Source: Hymenobacter negativus
GTDB lineage: Bacteria; Bacteroidota; Bacteroidia; Cytophagales; Hymenobacteraceae
NCBI RefSeq assembly: GCF_016056375.1
Contig: NZ_JAEDAE010000004.1
Span: 248,001 to 312,000 of the forward strand
Length of the DNA: 64,000 bases
Reading direction: 5' to 3'
Shown: in pieces, positions 8,301-16,298 of the stretch
How positions within the stretch are numbered: position 1 is the stretch's first letter
Layout of the letters: every line of letters starts with the position of its first letter
The notes under the pieces: model-generated
Databases searched by the model: none
What the model saw: only the letters and a program-made list of their open reading frames with translations
What the model was told of the DNA's origin: nothing
Position numbers and translations under genes: made by a program

Positions 8301-11300
8301 CCCTGCACCGCCGAGAAGTCGGGGTTGCCCACCACCGTAATGGTCGCGCCGTTATCCAACGTTACCGTGAAGGGAATCAGCAGCGACGCACCGCTCTGGT
8401 TGCGCTTGGCTTTGGCATCGATGAAGTCCTGAAAGCCTACGTCGATGCGGTTTTCCACGGGCCACACGCCATCAGGGGTCTGGTCGCCCACGGCGGTCAG
8501 CTTCAGCGGCAAGGAGTACTGGTAGTAGTTCTGGCTGTAGTCGGTGCCGATGCGCAGGAAAGCCTGCACGTCGCCGCTAAGTGTGGTGGGGTCGTCCGAG
8601 TCGCCGTGCAGGAACATGCGCAGGCGCTTGTAGCGCAGCATGTTGATGGTGATGTTCTTGTAGGCAGCCTTGGCAAAACCGTCGCGCAGGTTCACCACGG
8701 CCAGGCGCAGGCTTTGCTCGTTTTGCAGGCGCGAGGTGCTGCTGCTGCCGTACTCTTTGTCGCGCTGAATGCCGGGCGGCGACACGTAAGGGATTTTTGC
8801 GTTGCCCACGGCAATGCCATTTTCCTCCACGCTCACCGTCGAGATGTTGAAGGCATCGGCATCGGTGAGGGTACCGCCCGGAGCGGTGTTGCCCTGGCGC
8901 GAATCCACGATGGGGTACAGGAACCGGCGCCACTGGTTGGCCACAAACTGGGGCTGCACCAGGCGCAGCACTACGGGGTCCTGCCAGTTGGTCATGTACA
9001 TACGTAGGAAACGGATGGACTTGAAACCGAAGTCCTTGCCGCCATTGCCCTGCACCTTGTAGCCCTCCCGAATCGGAATACGGAACAGGTACCAGTTCAC
9101 TTCCTCACCGTTCACGTTATTCTTCACGTTGTCGATGATGTAGTTTGAGCCAACAGCAAGACCGCCGGGCCGCAGCGACATTTTGTACTCGTAGTAGCGC
9201 TCCACGTCCTGCACCACGTTGTCGCGGTTCAGGTCCTCCTTATCAGGAAAGGCAGTGGAGCTGAGCTGGCTGTTTTCGGGCGAGTTGCCGTCGTAGCCGT
9301 CGTAGTTCTTATAACGACCCAGAATTTTGGTGTTGTTCTGGTCGTAGCTCGGGTCGAGGTGGTGGCGGAAGTCATCGCCCGAGGGGTCGGGCAGCGTGCC
9401 GTACACCGGGGCCACCGTGCCCAGCGTGGAGGGGTAATTACTGAAATAATTCTTCTCGTTGTCGTCGCTCAGGCCGTCGAGGCCCACGTCCTGCGCCGTG
9501 CGGGCGCCGGGGGCGGCGTTGAAGGCATCGGTCAGGAACTGCTGGCGCGTCACGCGACCCCACACCGTGTTGTTGGTGTTGTCCTGTACGTCCTGCGGGT
9601 CGTTGGTCACGGGCAGTCCGTTCTCAAACTCGTGCTGGTTGCCGTCCTTCAGCACGTCCTCGCTCACGTTGCCCAGGTTGATGACGAAGTCGCCGCCGGT
9701 CACGTTGGCCTTGTCGTTGCCGTCCTGGTCGGTGATGTTCACCCGGGCGGCCGGGGCGTTGGGGTTGGTGCTCTTCAGGAAGGGGTCCATCATCCAGAAC
9801 TCCAGATACTCGATGTTGGCGTTGTCAAAATCGGTATCGAAGGTGATGGCCCGGCTCACGCCGGCAAACTTGTCTTCGGGCCGCTCGCCGTTCGTAAACT
9901 TCTTGCCGTTGTTGTCTACGTTCGGGTTGTAGTTGTACGGGCCGCGCTCGCTGGGGAAGTAGGCCAGGTCGAAGCTGTATTCGAAGCCGTTGCCGGTCGA
10001 GCCCAGGTCCTTGTTTGGGAATACCTCGTCGCGCTTGATGCCCCGGGTGTAGTGGTTCAGCAGGTCGTTGGCCCCGATGTTGCCCGGCACGCTGGCGCCG
10101 CCCGTGTAGTAGCTCTGGTCCACGGTGTACCAGGCCAGCTTGGCGCGCTGGTAGTTGTAGGGCAGCCCGCCCACCGAGCTGTTCTTGATGGGCAGCGGCG
10201 TAGAAGCCAGCCGCCAGGCCGGAATAGACGCCAGCCCGCCCAGGGTGTAGGGCGTGCGCGCATTCTCAAAGTCGTCGATGTACGACACGCCATTCTCGCC
10301 GTTGCCCAGCTGCGAGCGGCCCGGCAGCAGCTTGGCAAACTCACCGCTAAAGGCAATGGTCGAAATCTCCTTTGTCGACACAAAGGGCAGCATGTCGAGG
10401 TACTTGGTCAGCACCCGGCTGTCTTTCCGAATGCTGCCGTCGAGGCCGATGATGGTGTTGTTGCCCGGCTCGTCGCCAATGTTCACCCGGTTAATGCCCG
10501 GGGCCTGGTTTTCCAGCAGGTGCAGGGCCGTACCGCCAATGGTTACATCCTTGTTCAGGCGGTAGTCGAGGCGCACGCCCAGCAGCTTGCGCGGCTGCAC
10601 CTGCACGAGGGCATTTTTCTCGAATTCAACCCGCAGCTCATTGGCTGAGTTCAGGTAGGCCGGGTTCAGGATTTTCACCTTGGCCTGGTCGTAAAACACC
10701 TGGTAGTCGGTGCCCTCCGTGAGCAGCGTCGAGCCTGAGCGCACCCGCACCGAGCCCTGCGCAATGCCAATTCCCGGCAGATTAATCTCATCTGAAGCCG
10801 CCCCGCCCTGGAAGCGCCCTCGCAGGAAGAACTTGTCCTTCTCCTGCCGTTGCTGGGCGTCGCTCTGGGTCTGGTTGTACAACTCGTTGTAAACGTACTT
10901 ATCAATCAGCTGCTGCTCGCCCGCAAACTTGCTTTGCAGGAACGAGCCGAACGGCTGCACGTTCGGGAAGATGATTTTGCCCAGTTCAGGGTCAATTGTG
11001 ATGCCCGGGAAGTAGTCAAAGTTGCCGTCCGGAATCTTGTCGTTGTTGGAGTTAACGTGGTCGAGGTTAAGCACCTCCACCAGCGGCCGGTTGGTCACCT
11101 GCGCGCCTTCCTTCAGCGAAATCAAGTCCACGCCCGTCGCGTCGTCCTTGTAAATGATTTGCAGCTGGAAGTTGTCGCGCTGCAGCTGCGAGGCGTTCAG
11201 AGGATAGATGTTTTTCATCATCAAATCCCAGGTCGGCGTGTTCAGCGTGAGCAGGTTGGGGTTCTGTGGGTTCAGGGCCGGGTTGGCAATGCCCACGCCG

Positions 11301-12904
11301 GGGTTACTGGCCTTCAGCATCTTGAGGAAGATGACCTGGTCGGGCGTCACGTTGTTGTAGTCGCCAGACAGTTCGCCCACCTTGTAGGTCTTGCCATTGT
11401 AGATGTACTCAAAGCTCACACCCAGCACCTGGTCGGGCAGCAGGGCGGTGTTCAGGCTCAGGTAGCCAAGCTGGGCGTTGAAGGTGTACTCGCGGGTATC
11501 AAGTTTGCGGGCTCGCACGCGCTCAAAGTCCACGTTCTTGGTCAGGCCTTGGCCAGCGGGACTTTGCAGAAAGTCGTCGACCGCAATATTGTCACGCGTA
11601 GCGCCAGCAGCAGTCAGGGTAGCAAATTCGGTGTTGGCCGGGTTATTGGCCGGCGACTGGATAGTAGGATTACCGGTGCGGTACTTGCCCTGATATAACC
11701 GGAACGGCTCGCCCAAGTCCATCAGCGTCACCACGTTGCGCAGGTTTTCGGTGGTGCGGTTGTCGTTGGTCACGTACACCTCCAGCCGGTTGATGGTAAT
11801 CTGGCTCTGGATGGTGGGCAGGCTGCGCAGGGCCTGGTCGTACCGGTCGCGGAAGAACTGGGCCAGGAAAAAGTGCCGGTCCTTCTCGTATTGGCTGGCT
11901 TTGATTTCGTACTGCCGGCTCTGCGCCCCGTTCTGGATGCGCACCTCGTCGGCGGTGCCGCGCACGGTGGCGGCCACGGCCGTCACGCCCAGCTTGCCAA
12001 ACTGCATCTGGGTTTTGATGCCGAACAGGTTCTGCCCGCCCTGCACCAGCGAGTTGGTGAGCGGCAGGCTCACGTTGCCCAAATCCACCTTGCGGATGAT
12101 GTCCGTTTCCTCGCCCGCGTAGTCGAACTTCATCTGGTTGTCGAAGTCGAACGCGGCCTTGGTGTCGTAGTTGAACACCAGCTTGAGCTTGGTGCCGATG
12201 GCCCCCGACAGGTTGACGTTGATGTTCTGCTCAAACAAAAAGTCGCCCACGCTCTGCTGGCGCAGGGTCAGAGCCGGGTTTTCGTTTTTATTGAAGCGCG
12301 CTCCAAACTTGAGCGTGACCGAGCCTGCCGGCCGGATATCCACGTAGCTGCCCCCGAAAATCCGGTTGGCAATCGGCCCCATGTAAATTTTCGGAATCAG
12401 GCGCTGGGCCTGGGCCGTGCCGGGCGCCGCCGTCGGCCCCGTAATGCCGCCCTTGGCCTTCTGTCGGTAATAGTCACTAATAGCCTGACGCCGTTGAAAT
12501 TCCGTGTACTGCTTATAGCTCAGCAAGCTGGGGTCGCGGTAATCAACGTCCTTGCCAACGGTTTCCTTCACGTCGAATTGTTTCAGGCTGTCGTCAACCG
12601 CAACGTTCAGTTTTACGTTCTTGGGCAAGGGCAACACCAGCGGCGATTCGCGGCGGTGTGGCCCAAAGGGGCTGCCCGGCCGGTCATGCGCCCGCACGCG
12701 GGGCCGGCGGCTCGGTTTGTACGGGCCCGTGGTATCCGCCAGTGCCTTGATGGGTCGGGGCGTATCGGCGGCCAGGGCCCGGCTGGCGCGTAGCCACAGG
12801 CCGGTCGCGCGCCGGCCGGCAATGGGTGCGGCCTGGGCCCACCACGCCAGCAACGACGCAACCACAACAACCGAAGTGGGGAGTAATTTCTGTCCGGATT
12901 TCAA
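5366..12904 (-). CDS. sprA: SprA/Sov, type IX secretion outer-membrane translocon
   Basis: Giant outer-membrane barrel through which type IX secretion system cargo leaves the cell; also needed for gliding in gliding species. About 2512 residues, the expected size. Conserved N-terminal features include FGGSYVDIRPAGSVTLKFGA and IKTQMQFGKLGVTAVAATVR, a region of the SprA/Sov family. The C-terminus ends as a typical beta-strand barrel (NTEGGIQLRYSLTQ). The frame is open to a GTG at 12952, but I prefer the TTG at 12904. It gives MKSGQKLLPTSVVVVASLLA, a proper signal peptide, whereas the longer form puts 16 unlikely residues in front. It lies downstream of ruvA and upstream of gcvH. A T9SS cargo candidate is encoded at 28529-30628. 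Confidence 0.95.
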   Translation of the reverse strand: MKSGQKLLPTSVVVVASLLAWWAQAAPIAGRRATGLWLRASRALAADTPRPIKALADTTGPYKPSRRPRVRAHDRPGSPFGPHRRESPLVLPLPKNVKLNVAVDDSLKQFDVKETVGKDVDYRDPSLLSYKQYTEFQRRQAISDYYRQKAKGGITGPTAAPGTAQAQRLIPKIYMGPIANRIFGGSYVDIRPAGSVTLKFGARFNKNENPALTLRQQSVGDFLFEQNINVNLSGAIGTKLKLVFNYDTKAAFDFDNQMKFDYAGEETDIIRKVDLGNVSLPLTNSLVQGGQNLFGIKTQMQFGKLGVTAVAATVRGTADEVRIQNGAQSRQYEIKASQYEKDRHFFLAQFFRDRYDQALRSLPTIQSQITINRLEVYVTNDNRTTENLRNVVTLMDLGEPFRLYQGKYRTGNPTIQSPANNPANTEFATLTAAGATRDNIAVDDFLQSPAGQGLTKNVDFERVRARKLDTREYTFNAQLGYLSLNTALLPDQVLGVSFEYIYNGKTYKVGELSGDYNNVTPDQVIFLKMLKASNPGVGIANPALNPQNPNLLTLNTPTWDLMMKNIYPLNASQLQRDNFQLQIIYKDDATGVDLISLKEGAQVTNRPLVEVLNLDHVNSNNDKIPDGNFDYFPGITIDPELGKIIFPNVQPFGSFLQSKFAGEQQLIDKYVYNELYNQTQSDAQQRQEKDKFFLRGRFQGGAASDEINLPGIGIAQGSVRVRSGSTLLTEGTDYQVFYDQAKVKILNPAYLNSANELRVEFEKNALVQVQPRKLLGVRLDYRLNKDVTIGGTALHLLENQAPGINRVNIGDEPGNNTIIGLDGSIRKDSRVLTKYLDMLPFVSTKEISTIAFSGEFAKLLPGRSQLGNGENGVSYIDDFENARTPYTLGGLASIPAWRLASTPLPIKNSSVGGLPYNYQRAKLAWYTVDQSYYTGGASVPGNIGANDLLNHYTRGIKRDEVFPNKDLGSTGNGFEYSFDLAYFPSERGPYNYNPNVDNNGKKFTNGERPEDKFAGVSRAITFDTDFDNANIEYLEFWMMDPFLKSTNPNAPAARVNITDQDGNDKANVTGGDFVINLGNVSEDVLKDGNQHEFENGLPVTNDPQDVQDNTNNTVWGRVTRQQFLTDAFNAAPGARTAQDVGLDGLSDDNEKNYFSNYPSTLGTVAPVYGTLPDPSGDDFRHHLDPSYDQNNTKILGRYKNYDGYDGNSPENSQLSSTAFPDKEDLNRDNVVQDVERYYEYKMSLRPGGLAVGSNYIIDNVKNNVNGEEVNWYLFRIPIREGYKVQGNGGKDFGFKSIRFLRMYMTNWQDPVVLRLVQPQFVANQWRRFLYPIVDSRQGNTAPGGTLTDADAFNISTVSVEENGIAVGNAKIPYVSPPGIQRDKEYGSSSTSRLQNEQSLRLAVVNLRDGFAKAAYKNITINMLRYKRLRMFLHGDSDDPTTLSGDVQAFLRIGTDYSQNYYQYSLPLKLTAVGDQTPDGVWPVENRIDVGFQDFIDAKAKRNQSGASLLIPFTVTLDNGATITVVGNPDFSAVQGVMLGVLNPTDPSTAEKTVNLWADEFRVFDFEQQAGYAATARLNVKLADVANVTATGSFTSVGFGGLQDKVQQRSVDDVFRGDLNTTVAVEKFLPPQLNLRLPVLLQVGRESRSPLYDPLDPDTKLEQSLQKFKDPITKEINTAAQAEYRKKVIDQTTSRSISVLNVRKERALPKPGALPAKPKPWDIENVALSYSLTDRLHSDIRTDRDYTKAYTAAVAYVYQTTPKNYTPLASIKALDNPYLKIFQQINFTPLPSRFSFRTDIDRRYNERFLQRVLNPGEVPSTDGIAPVVQKSFFISRIYDLKWDLTKSLIFDYTATNRGVVDEGTGRTIGVSDDAIRNRSQLQQNLLRGGRTVNFNQTAALTYRLPLDKFPLTDWLSADTRYAATYSWQAAAQGQRALNNPTSETDTTTYRINVGNTIQNNAEISANGKIDLVKLYNKVKFLNIINNAQPPQGRPASMRANLGDAAAANRPAPAADTTREKLRFVKAVLRSLMTARSINFTFSRSNGTLLPGYLPKTKAFGLDETFTAPGLPFILGQQPGLQTLYDRASSNGWYTDRSEFLNTPLSSLLTQTITLRTALEPFRDFNIQVDARQQKVQNLDAYYRHTVDEQTLIPLRDANNNYLPIVPQTLGSGSFQTSTVTIQTLFGDLGANGETSKAFQRFVDNRLIVRNKLAVANQSPNGTYGYNSQDVLVQSFIDAYHGRSSDGYQAKEFSPFAMIPLPNWRVDYNGFAQLPLIKQYFSSFTLNHAYSSIYSIGSYTTTNTYSAEPSFGSPGSAPANPFQVNASNQYLPYYVVGQVSIVETLAPLIGVNFQTVSKVTGRVEYRTNRTVALNITNAQVTELSTKEFVVGFGYATNSLKLPFKVGGEQRVLKNNLTARLDLSIRDNITIQRSIIDSADPGNTQGLAPSVGRAQGQITNGSKTFQLRPTIDYLLNTRLNLQFYYSQTITTPRISNAFRNSNTEGGIQLRYSLTQ

Positions 12905-12998
12905 GCAGGATAGGTGGATAATGACGCCGGCCAAACGGCCCGCGTCAGGCACGGCATTTCAAATACAATAGCAAGCCAGCTGAGGCAACCCGTGCAAC

Positions 12999-13021
12999 GA
13001 CGCGGGCTAAAAACCCGCGTC
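12999..13021 (-). terminator. Hairpin after ruvA
   Basis: Perfect 8-base stem GACGCGGG/CCCGCGTC with a 7-base loop (T-rich on the reverse strand), directly after the ruvA stop. No clear U-run follows on the reverse strand, so termination is uncertain; it may simply stabilise the 3' end. Confidence 0.35.
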
Positions 13022-13026
13022 ACGAC

Positions 13027-13632
13027 TCAGTGCGACTTCAAAGCAAATTTAATCAATTCCTCCACGCTCAGCTCCCCACCGTGTTTGTGCTGAATCTGGT
13101 CCAGCTGTTTCTCGGCAGCGGCCCGCGCAAAGCCGAGGGTCACCAGGGCCTGCAACGCTTCGGCGCGGTGCGTATTGTGCTGGCGGGCCAGTGGCACGGT
13201 ATCAACGCCGGCTTTGGCCAGCAGTTCGTCCTTGCGTAGCTTGTCTTTTAGCTCCAAAATCACGCGCTGGGCCGTTTTCGGCCCCACACCTTTAATGGCC
13301 TGGATGGCGCGCACGTTTTCGTTCACGATGGCGTCGCGGATTTCGCCCACGCTCATGCTGCTCACCATCACAATGCCCGTGCCCGGCCCAATGCCCGACA
13401 CCGAAATCAACTGCATAAACAGCGCTTTTTCGTTGGGGTCGAGGAAGCCATAGAGCGTCTGCCCGTCTTCCTTGATGTGCTGGTAGGTGTAGATTTTGGT
13501 GGCCGCACCCTCGGCCGGAAGCTTGGAATAGGTGGCCAGCGAGATGCGGACTTCATAGCCGATGCCAAGAATGTCGACAATGGCGAGGGTGGCGTCTTTG
13601 TATGCGAGTTTACCGTCGAGGTAGGCAATCAT
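13027..13632 (-). CDS. ruvA: Holliday junction branch migration protein RuvA
   Basis: Binds four-way junctions as a tetramer and recruits the RuvB motor. 201 residues, full length. Domain I begins MIAYLDGKLAYKDATLAIVD and contains YGFLDPNEKALFMQLISVSG. The tandem helix-hairpin-helix domain II holds GIGPGTGIVMVSSM and IKGVGPKTAQRVILELKDKL. Domain III (HRAEALQALVTLGFARAAAE) is the mobile RuvB-binding part. ruvA next to sprA recurs in Bacteroidota; ruvB and ruvC are not here. A 276-base gap holding an inverted repeat separates it from the malic enzyme gene. Confidence 0.97.
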   Translation of the reverse strand: MIAYLDGKLAYKDATLAIVDILGIGYEVRISLATYSKLPAEGAATKIYTYQHIKEDGQTLYGFLDPNEKALFMQLISVSGIGPGTGIVMVSSMSVGEIRDAIVNENVRAIQAIKGVGPKTAQRVILELKDKLRKDELLAKAGVDTVPLARQHNTHRAEALQALVTLGFARAAAEKQLDQIQHKHGGELSVEELIKFALKSH

Positions 13633-13785
13633 AAGCCAACGAAAGAAGGAAGAGAGGGATAATAATGCTGCTTTGGCAACACTAGTTTCCAGTTTTTATC
13701 TCCCAAATTTACTGGCTTTTCGGCCAAAAATATTGGGTGAAATGAAGAAGATATGAGGCCGTAAAAGTAGGCCCCACAAAACGGC

Positions 13786-13881
13786 CATGCCGGGCGTAGC
13801 CGAGGCATCCCGCGGACAGCAGCAATCCAATCGAAGGAGGTTTACTATTGCACGCAAAATGCCTCGGCTACGCCCGGCATG
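13786..13881. repeat. REP/MITE-like inverted repeat
   Basis: Two perfect 23-base inverted arms at 13786-13808 and 13859-13881 (core GCCGGGCGTAGCCGAGGC and its complement) flank a 50-base centre that contains an AAGGAGG run. It encodes nothing and lacks a U-run. The arm resembles the palindromic 'catgcc...gcgtagccgaggcat' words I associate with interspersed repeats in Hymenobacter-type genomes; that link is from memory. It lies between malic enzyme and ruvA. Confidence 0.75.
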
Positions 13882-13908
13882 ACGTTCGGACTGTATTCAG
13901 CGGCTGCT

Positions 13909-16179
13909 TTACAGCGCCCGGCTGCCCGTTTGGGCGTCCACCACCGCAATGGCGGCCATGTTCACGATGTCGCGCACGCTCGCGCCGAGCTGCAGAATGT
14001 GCACCGGCTTGCGCATGCCCATCAGCACTGGCCCGATTACCTCCGTACCGCTGATTTCCTGCAGCACCTTGTAGGCAATGTTACCGGACTCCACGTTCGG
14101 AAAAATCAGGGTATTGGCGCCTTTCTCGGCCAGTGGTGAGAAGCCGTAGTGCTCCTGCAGCAGCGCAGGACTCAGGGCCACGTTGGCCTGCATCTCGCCG
14201 TCGATGAGTAGGTCGGGGAAGCGCTGTTTGGCCAGCTCGGTGGCGCGGCGGGTTTTCTCGGGCAGTGGCCCGGCGTTCGAGCCAAAGTTGGAGTAGCTGA
14301 TAACGGCCACGCGCGGCACTGCGTCGAAGAAGCGCACGGCGCGGGCCGTGAGGCCAATAATCTCGACCATTTCCTCAGCCGTGGGGTTGATGTTCACCGT
14401 GGTATCGGCGAAGAAGTACGGGCCTTTTTTGTGCTGAATGATGTACATCGACGACACGCGCTTCACGCCATCCTCGGTGCCAATAACCTGCAGCGAAGGG
14501 ATAATGCTCTTGCCGTAGTCCTTGGTGAGACCGGTGATGCAGGCGTCAGCCTCGCCGGTTTCCACCATCATGGCGGCGTAGTAGTTGCGCTCACGCATCA
14601 GGCGGCGGCCTTCGTAGAGCGTCATGCCGCGGCGCTGCCGTTTCTGGTACAGCAGGTTGGCGAATTCATCGCGCTTGGCGTCCTGCTTCAGAATATTGAT
14701 GATTTCGCAGCCTTCGAGGTCGAGGCTGTTTTCGCGGGCAATGGCTTCGATTTTCTCCTGCGGCCCCAGCAGAATGGGCATGCAAACGCCCTCGTCCTGC
14801 AAAATCTGAGCGGCTTTGAGAATCTTGTAGTTATCAGCTTCGGCAAACACCACGCGCTTGGGGTTGGCGCGGGCCGCCGAGGTGATGCGGTTCATCAGTT
14901 TTTGGTTCACGCCGAGGCGCGCGCGGAGTTGGTCCTCGTAGGCGTGCCAGTCCTCAATCGTCACGCGGGCCACGCCGCTTTCCATCGCGGCCTTAGCCAC
15001 GGCTGGGCTCACAGTAGTGATGAGGCGTGGGTCGAGCGGCTTTGGAATCAAGTAATTACGACCAAAGGCCAGCGTGTTATCGCCATAGGCTTTGTTCACC
15101 ATCTCGGGCACGGGCTCCTTGCTCAGCTCGGCCAGGGCGTGCACGGCGGCCAGCTTCATGGCTTCGTTGATTTCGGTTGCGCGCACGTCCAGCGCCCCCC
15201 GGAAAATGTAGGGGAAGCCCAGCACGTTGTTTACCTGGTTGGGGTGGTCGGAGCGGCCGGTGGCCATAATCAGGTCGTCGCGGGTAGCCATGGCCAACTG
15301 GTAGCTCACCTCGGGGTCGGGGTTGGCCAGGGCAAATACGATGGGGTTATCGGCCATTTTCAGTAACAGGCCGGCGGGCAGCACGTTGGCCGCCGATAAA
15401 CCCAAGAACACGTCGGCGCCTTCCATGGCCTCTTCGAGATTGTTCACCGCCCGGTTGGTGGCAAACTGCATCTGAATGGGTGCCAGGTTGGTGCGGCGCT
15501 CATGGATGAGGCCGTCCTTATCAAACACCACAATGTTTTCTTTTTTGAGGCCCAACGCCAGGTACAGGCGCAGGCACGACACGGCCGCCGCGCCCGCCCC
15601 ACTCACCACGAGCTTCACCTCGTCAATCTTCTTGCCCACGATTTCGAGCGCGTTCAGCAGCGCGGCCGAGGTGATGATGGCCGTGCCGTGCTGGTCGTCG
15701 TGCATCAGCGGAATGTTCATCTTCTCCCGCAGCTCGGTTTCGATGCGGAAGCACTCGGGCGCCTTGATGTCCTCCAGGTTGATGCCGCCAAACGTGGGCT
15801 CCAACGACTTCACGATGCGGATAAACTCGTCCGGGTCGGTAGCGTCAATCTCAATATCAAAGCAGTCGATGCCCGCAAACTTTTTGAACAGCACACCCTT
15901 GCCTTCCATCACCGGCTTGCTGGCGGCGGGGCCGATGTTGCCGAGGCCCAGCACCGCCGTGCCGTTCGAGATAACGGCCACCAGGTTGCCCTTGGCGGTG
16001 TATTTGTACACATCGTCGGGGTTTTCGGCAATGGCTTTGCAGGGCTCGGCCACGCCGGGCGAGTAGGCCAGCGCGAGGTCGAGCTGGGTGCTCATGGGCT
16101 TGGTGGGCACCACTTCGAGCTTGCCGGCGGGCTCCTGCGAGTGGTAGTTGAGGGCGTCTTGCTTGTTTATTTTGAGCAT
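13909..16179 (-). CDS. maeB: NADP-dependent malic enzyme with phosphotransacetylase-like C-terminal domain
   Basis: Oxidative decarboxylation of malate to pyruvate, yielding NADPH. About 756 residues, the MaeB-type fusion size. Malic domain: residues about 1-420, with LALAYSPGVAEPCKAIAENP, GNLVAVISNGTAVLGLGNIG, MHDDQHGTAIITSAALLNAL, and the NAD(P)-binding VSGAGAAAVSCLRLY. The C-terminal half is phosphotransacetylase-like (NPKRVVFAEADNYKILKAAQ, FGSNAGPLPEKTRRATELAK). In characterised relatives this half is a regulatory acetyl-CoA-sensing module and not an active Pta, which I assume here. An ATG at 16197 is also in frame, but homologues begin MLKINKQDALNYH (16179). A hairpin with a U-run sits just before the start. 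Confidence 0.95.
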   Translation of the reverse strand: MLKINKQDALNYHSQEPAGKLEVVPTKPMSTQLDLALAYSPGVAEPCKAIAENPDDVYKYTAKGNLVAVISNGTAVLGLGNIGPAASKPVMEGKGVLFKKFAGIDCFDIEIDATDPDEFIRIVKSLEPTFGGINLEDIKAPECFRIETELREKMNIPLMHDDQHGTAIITSAALLNALEIVGKKIDEVKLVVSGAGAAAVSCLRLYLALGLKKENIVVFDKDGLIHERRTNLAPIQMQFATNRAVNNLEEAMEGADVFLGLSAANVLPAGLLLKMADNPIVFALANPDPEVSYQLAMATRDDLIMATGRSDHPNQVNNVLGFPYIFRGALDVRATEINEAMKLAAVHALAELSKEPVPEMVNKAYGDNTLAFGRNYLIPKPLDPRLITTVSPAVAKAAMESGVARVTIEDWHAYEDQLRARLGVNQKLMNRITSAARANPKRVVFAEADNYKILKAAQILQDEGVCMPILLGPQEKIEAIARENSLDLEGCEIINILKQDAKRDEFANLLYQKRQRRGMTLYEGRRLMRERNYYAAMMVETGEADACITGLTKDYGKSIIPSLQVIGTEDGVKRVSSMYIIQHKKGPYFFADTTVNINPTAEEMVEIIGLTARAVRFFDAVPRVAVISYSNFGSNAGPLPEKTRRATELAKQRFPDLLIDGEMQANVALSPALLQEHYGFSPLAEKGANTLIFPNVESGNIAYKVLQEISGTEVIGPVLMGMRKPVHILQLGASVRDIVNMAAIAVVDAQTGSRAL

Positions 16180-16197
16180 CGGGAATTCTTCAAACAT

Positions 16198-16240
16198 GAA
16201 AACGGCCGCGCGGGCAGCGCGGCCGTCTAAGGCGAAATTA
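16198..16240 (-). promoter_or_regulatory. Predicted promoter and leader hairpin of the malic enzyme gene
   Basis: Reverse strand: a -7-like box TAATTTCG (16233-16240, one mismatch to TAnnTTTG), six bases, a perfect 10-base GC stem (16217-16226 with 16202-16211, loop TGCCC), then TTTTC and an ATG. The hairpin could end read-through from the upstream lytic transglycosylase gene, or act as a leader attenuator if the box is the real promoter. Confidence 0.5.
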
Positions 16241-16298
16241 CCGCGAAAAGCGCAGCAAGGCCGGGTTTACTTTTTAATTTATTGTCCGCGATGGCGCC

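Noticed and set aside
6935..10648. Two forward frames of over 420 codons inside sprA
   Set aside because: Both are antisense to the conserved SprA frame, show no domain or signal peptide, and have His/Gly/Val-rich composition typical of shadow frames in this base composition.
13909..16179. Malic enzyme with a working phosphotransacetylase
   Set aside because: Fusions of this type are usual and the C-terminal half is regulatory in characterised members. I see no evidence of separate Pta activity.
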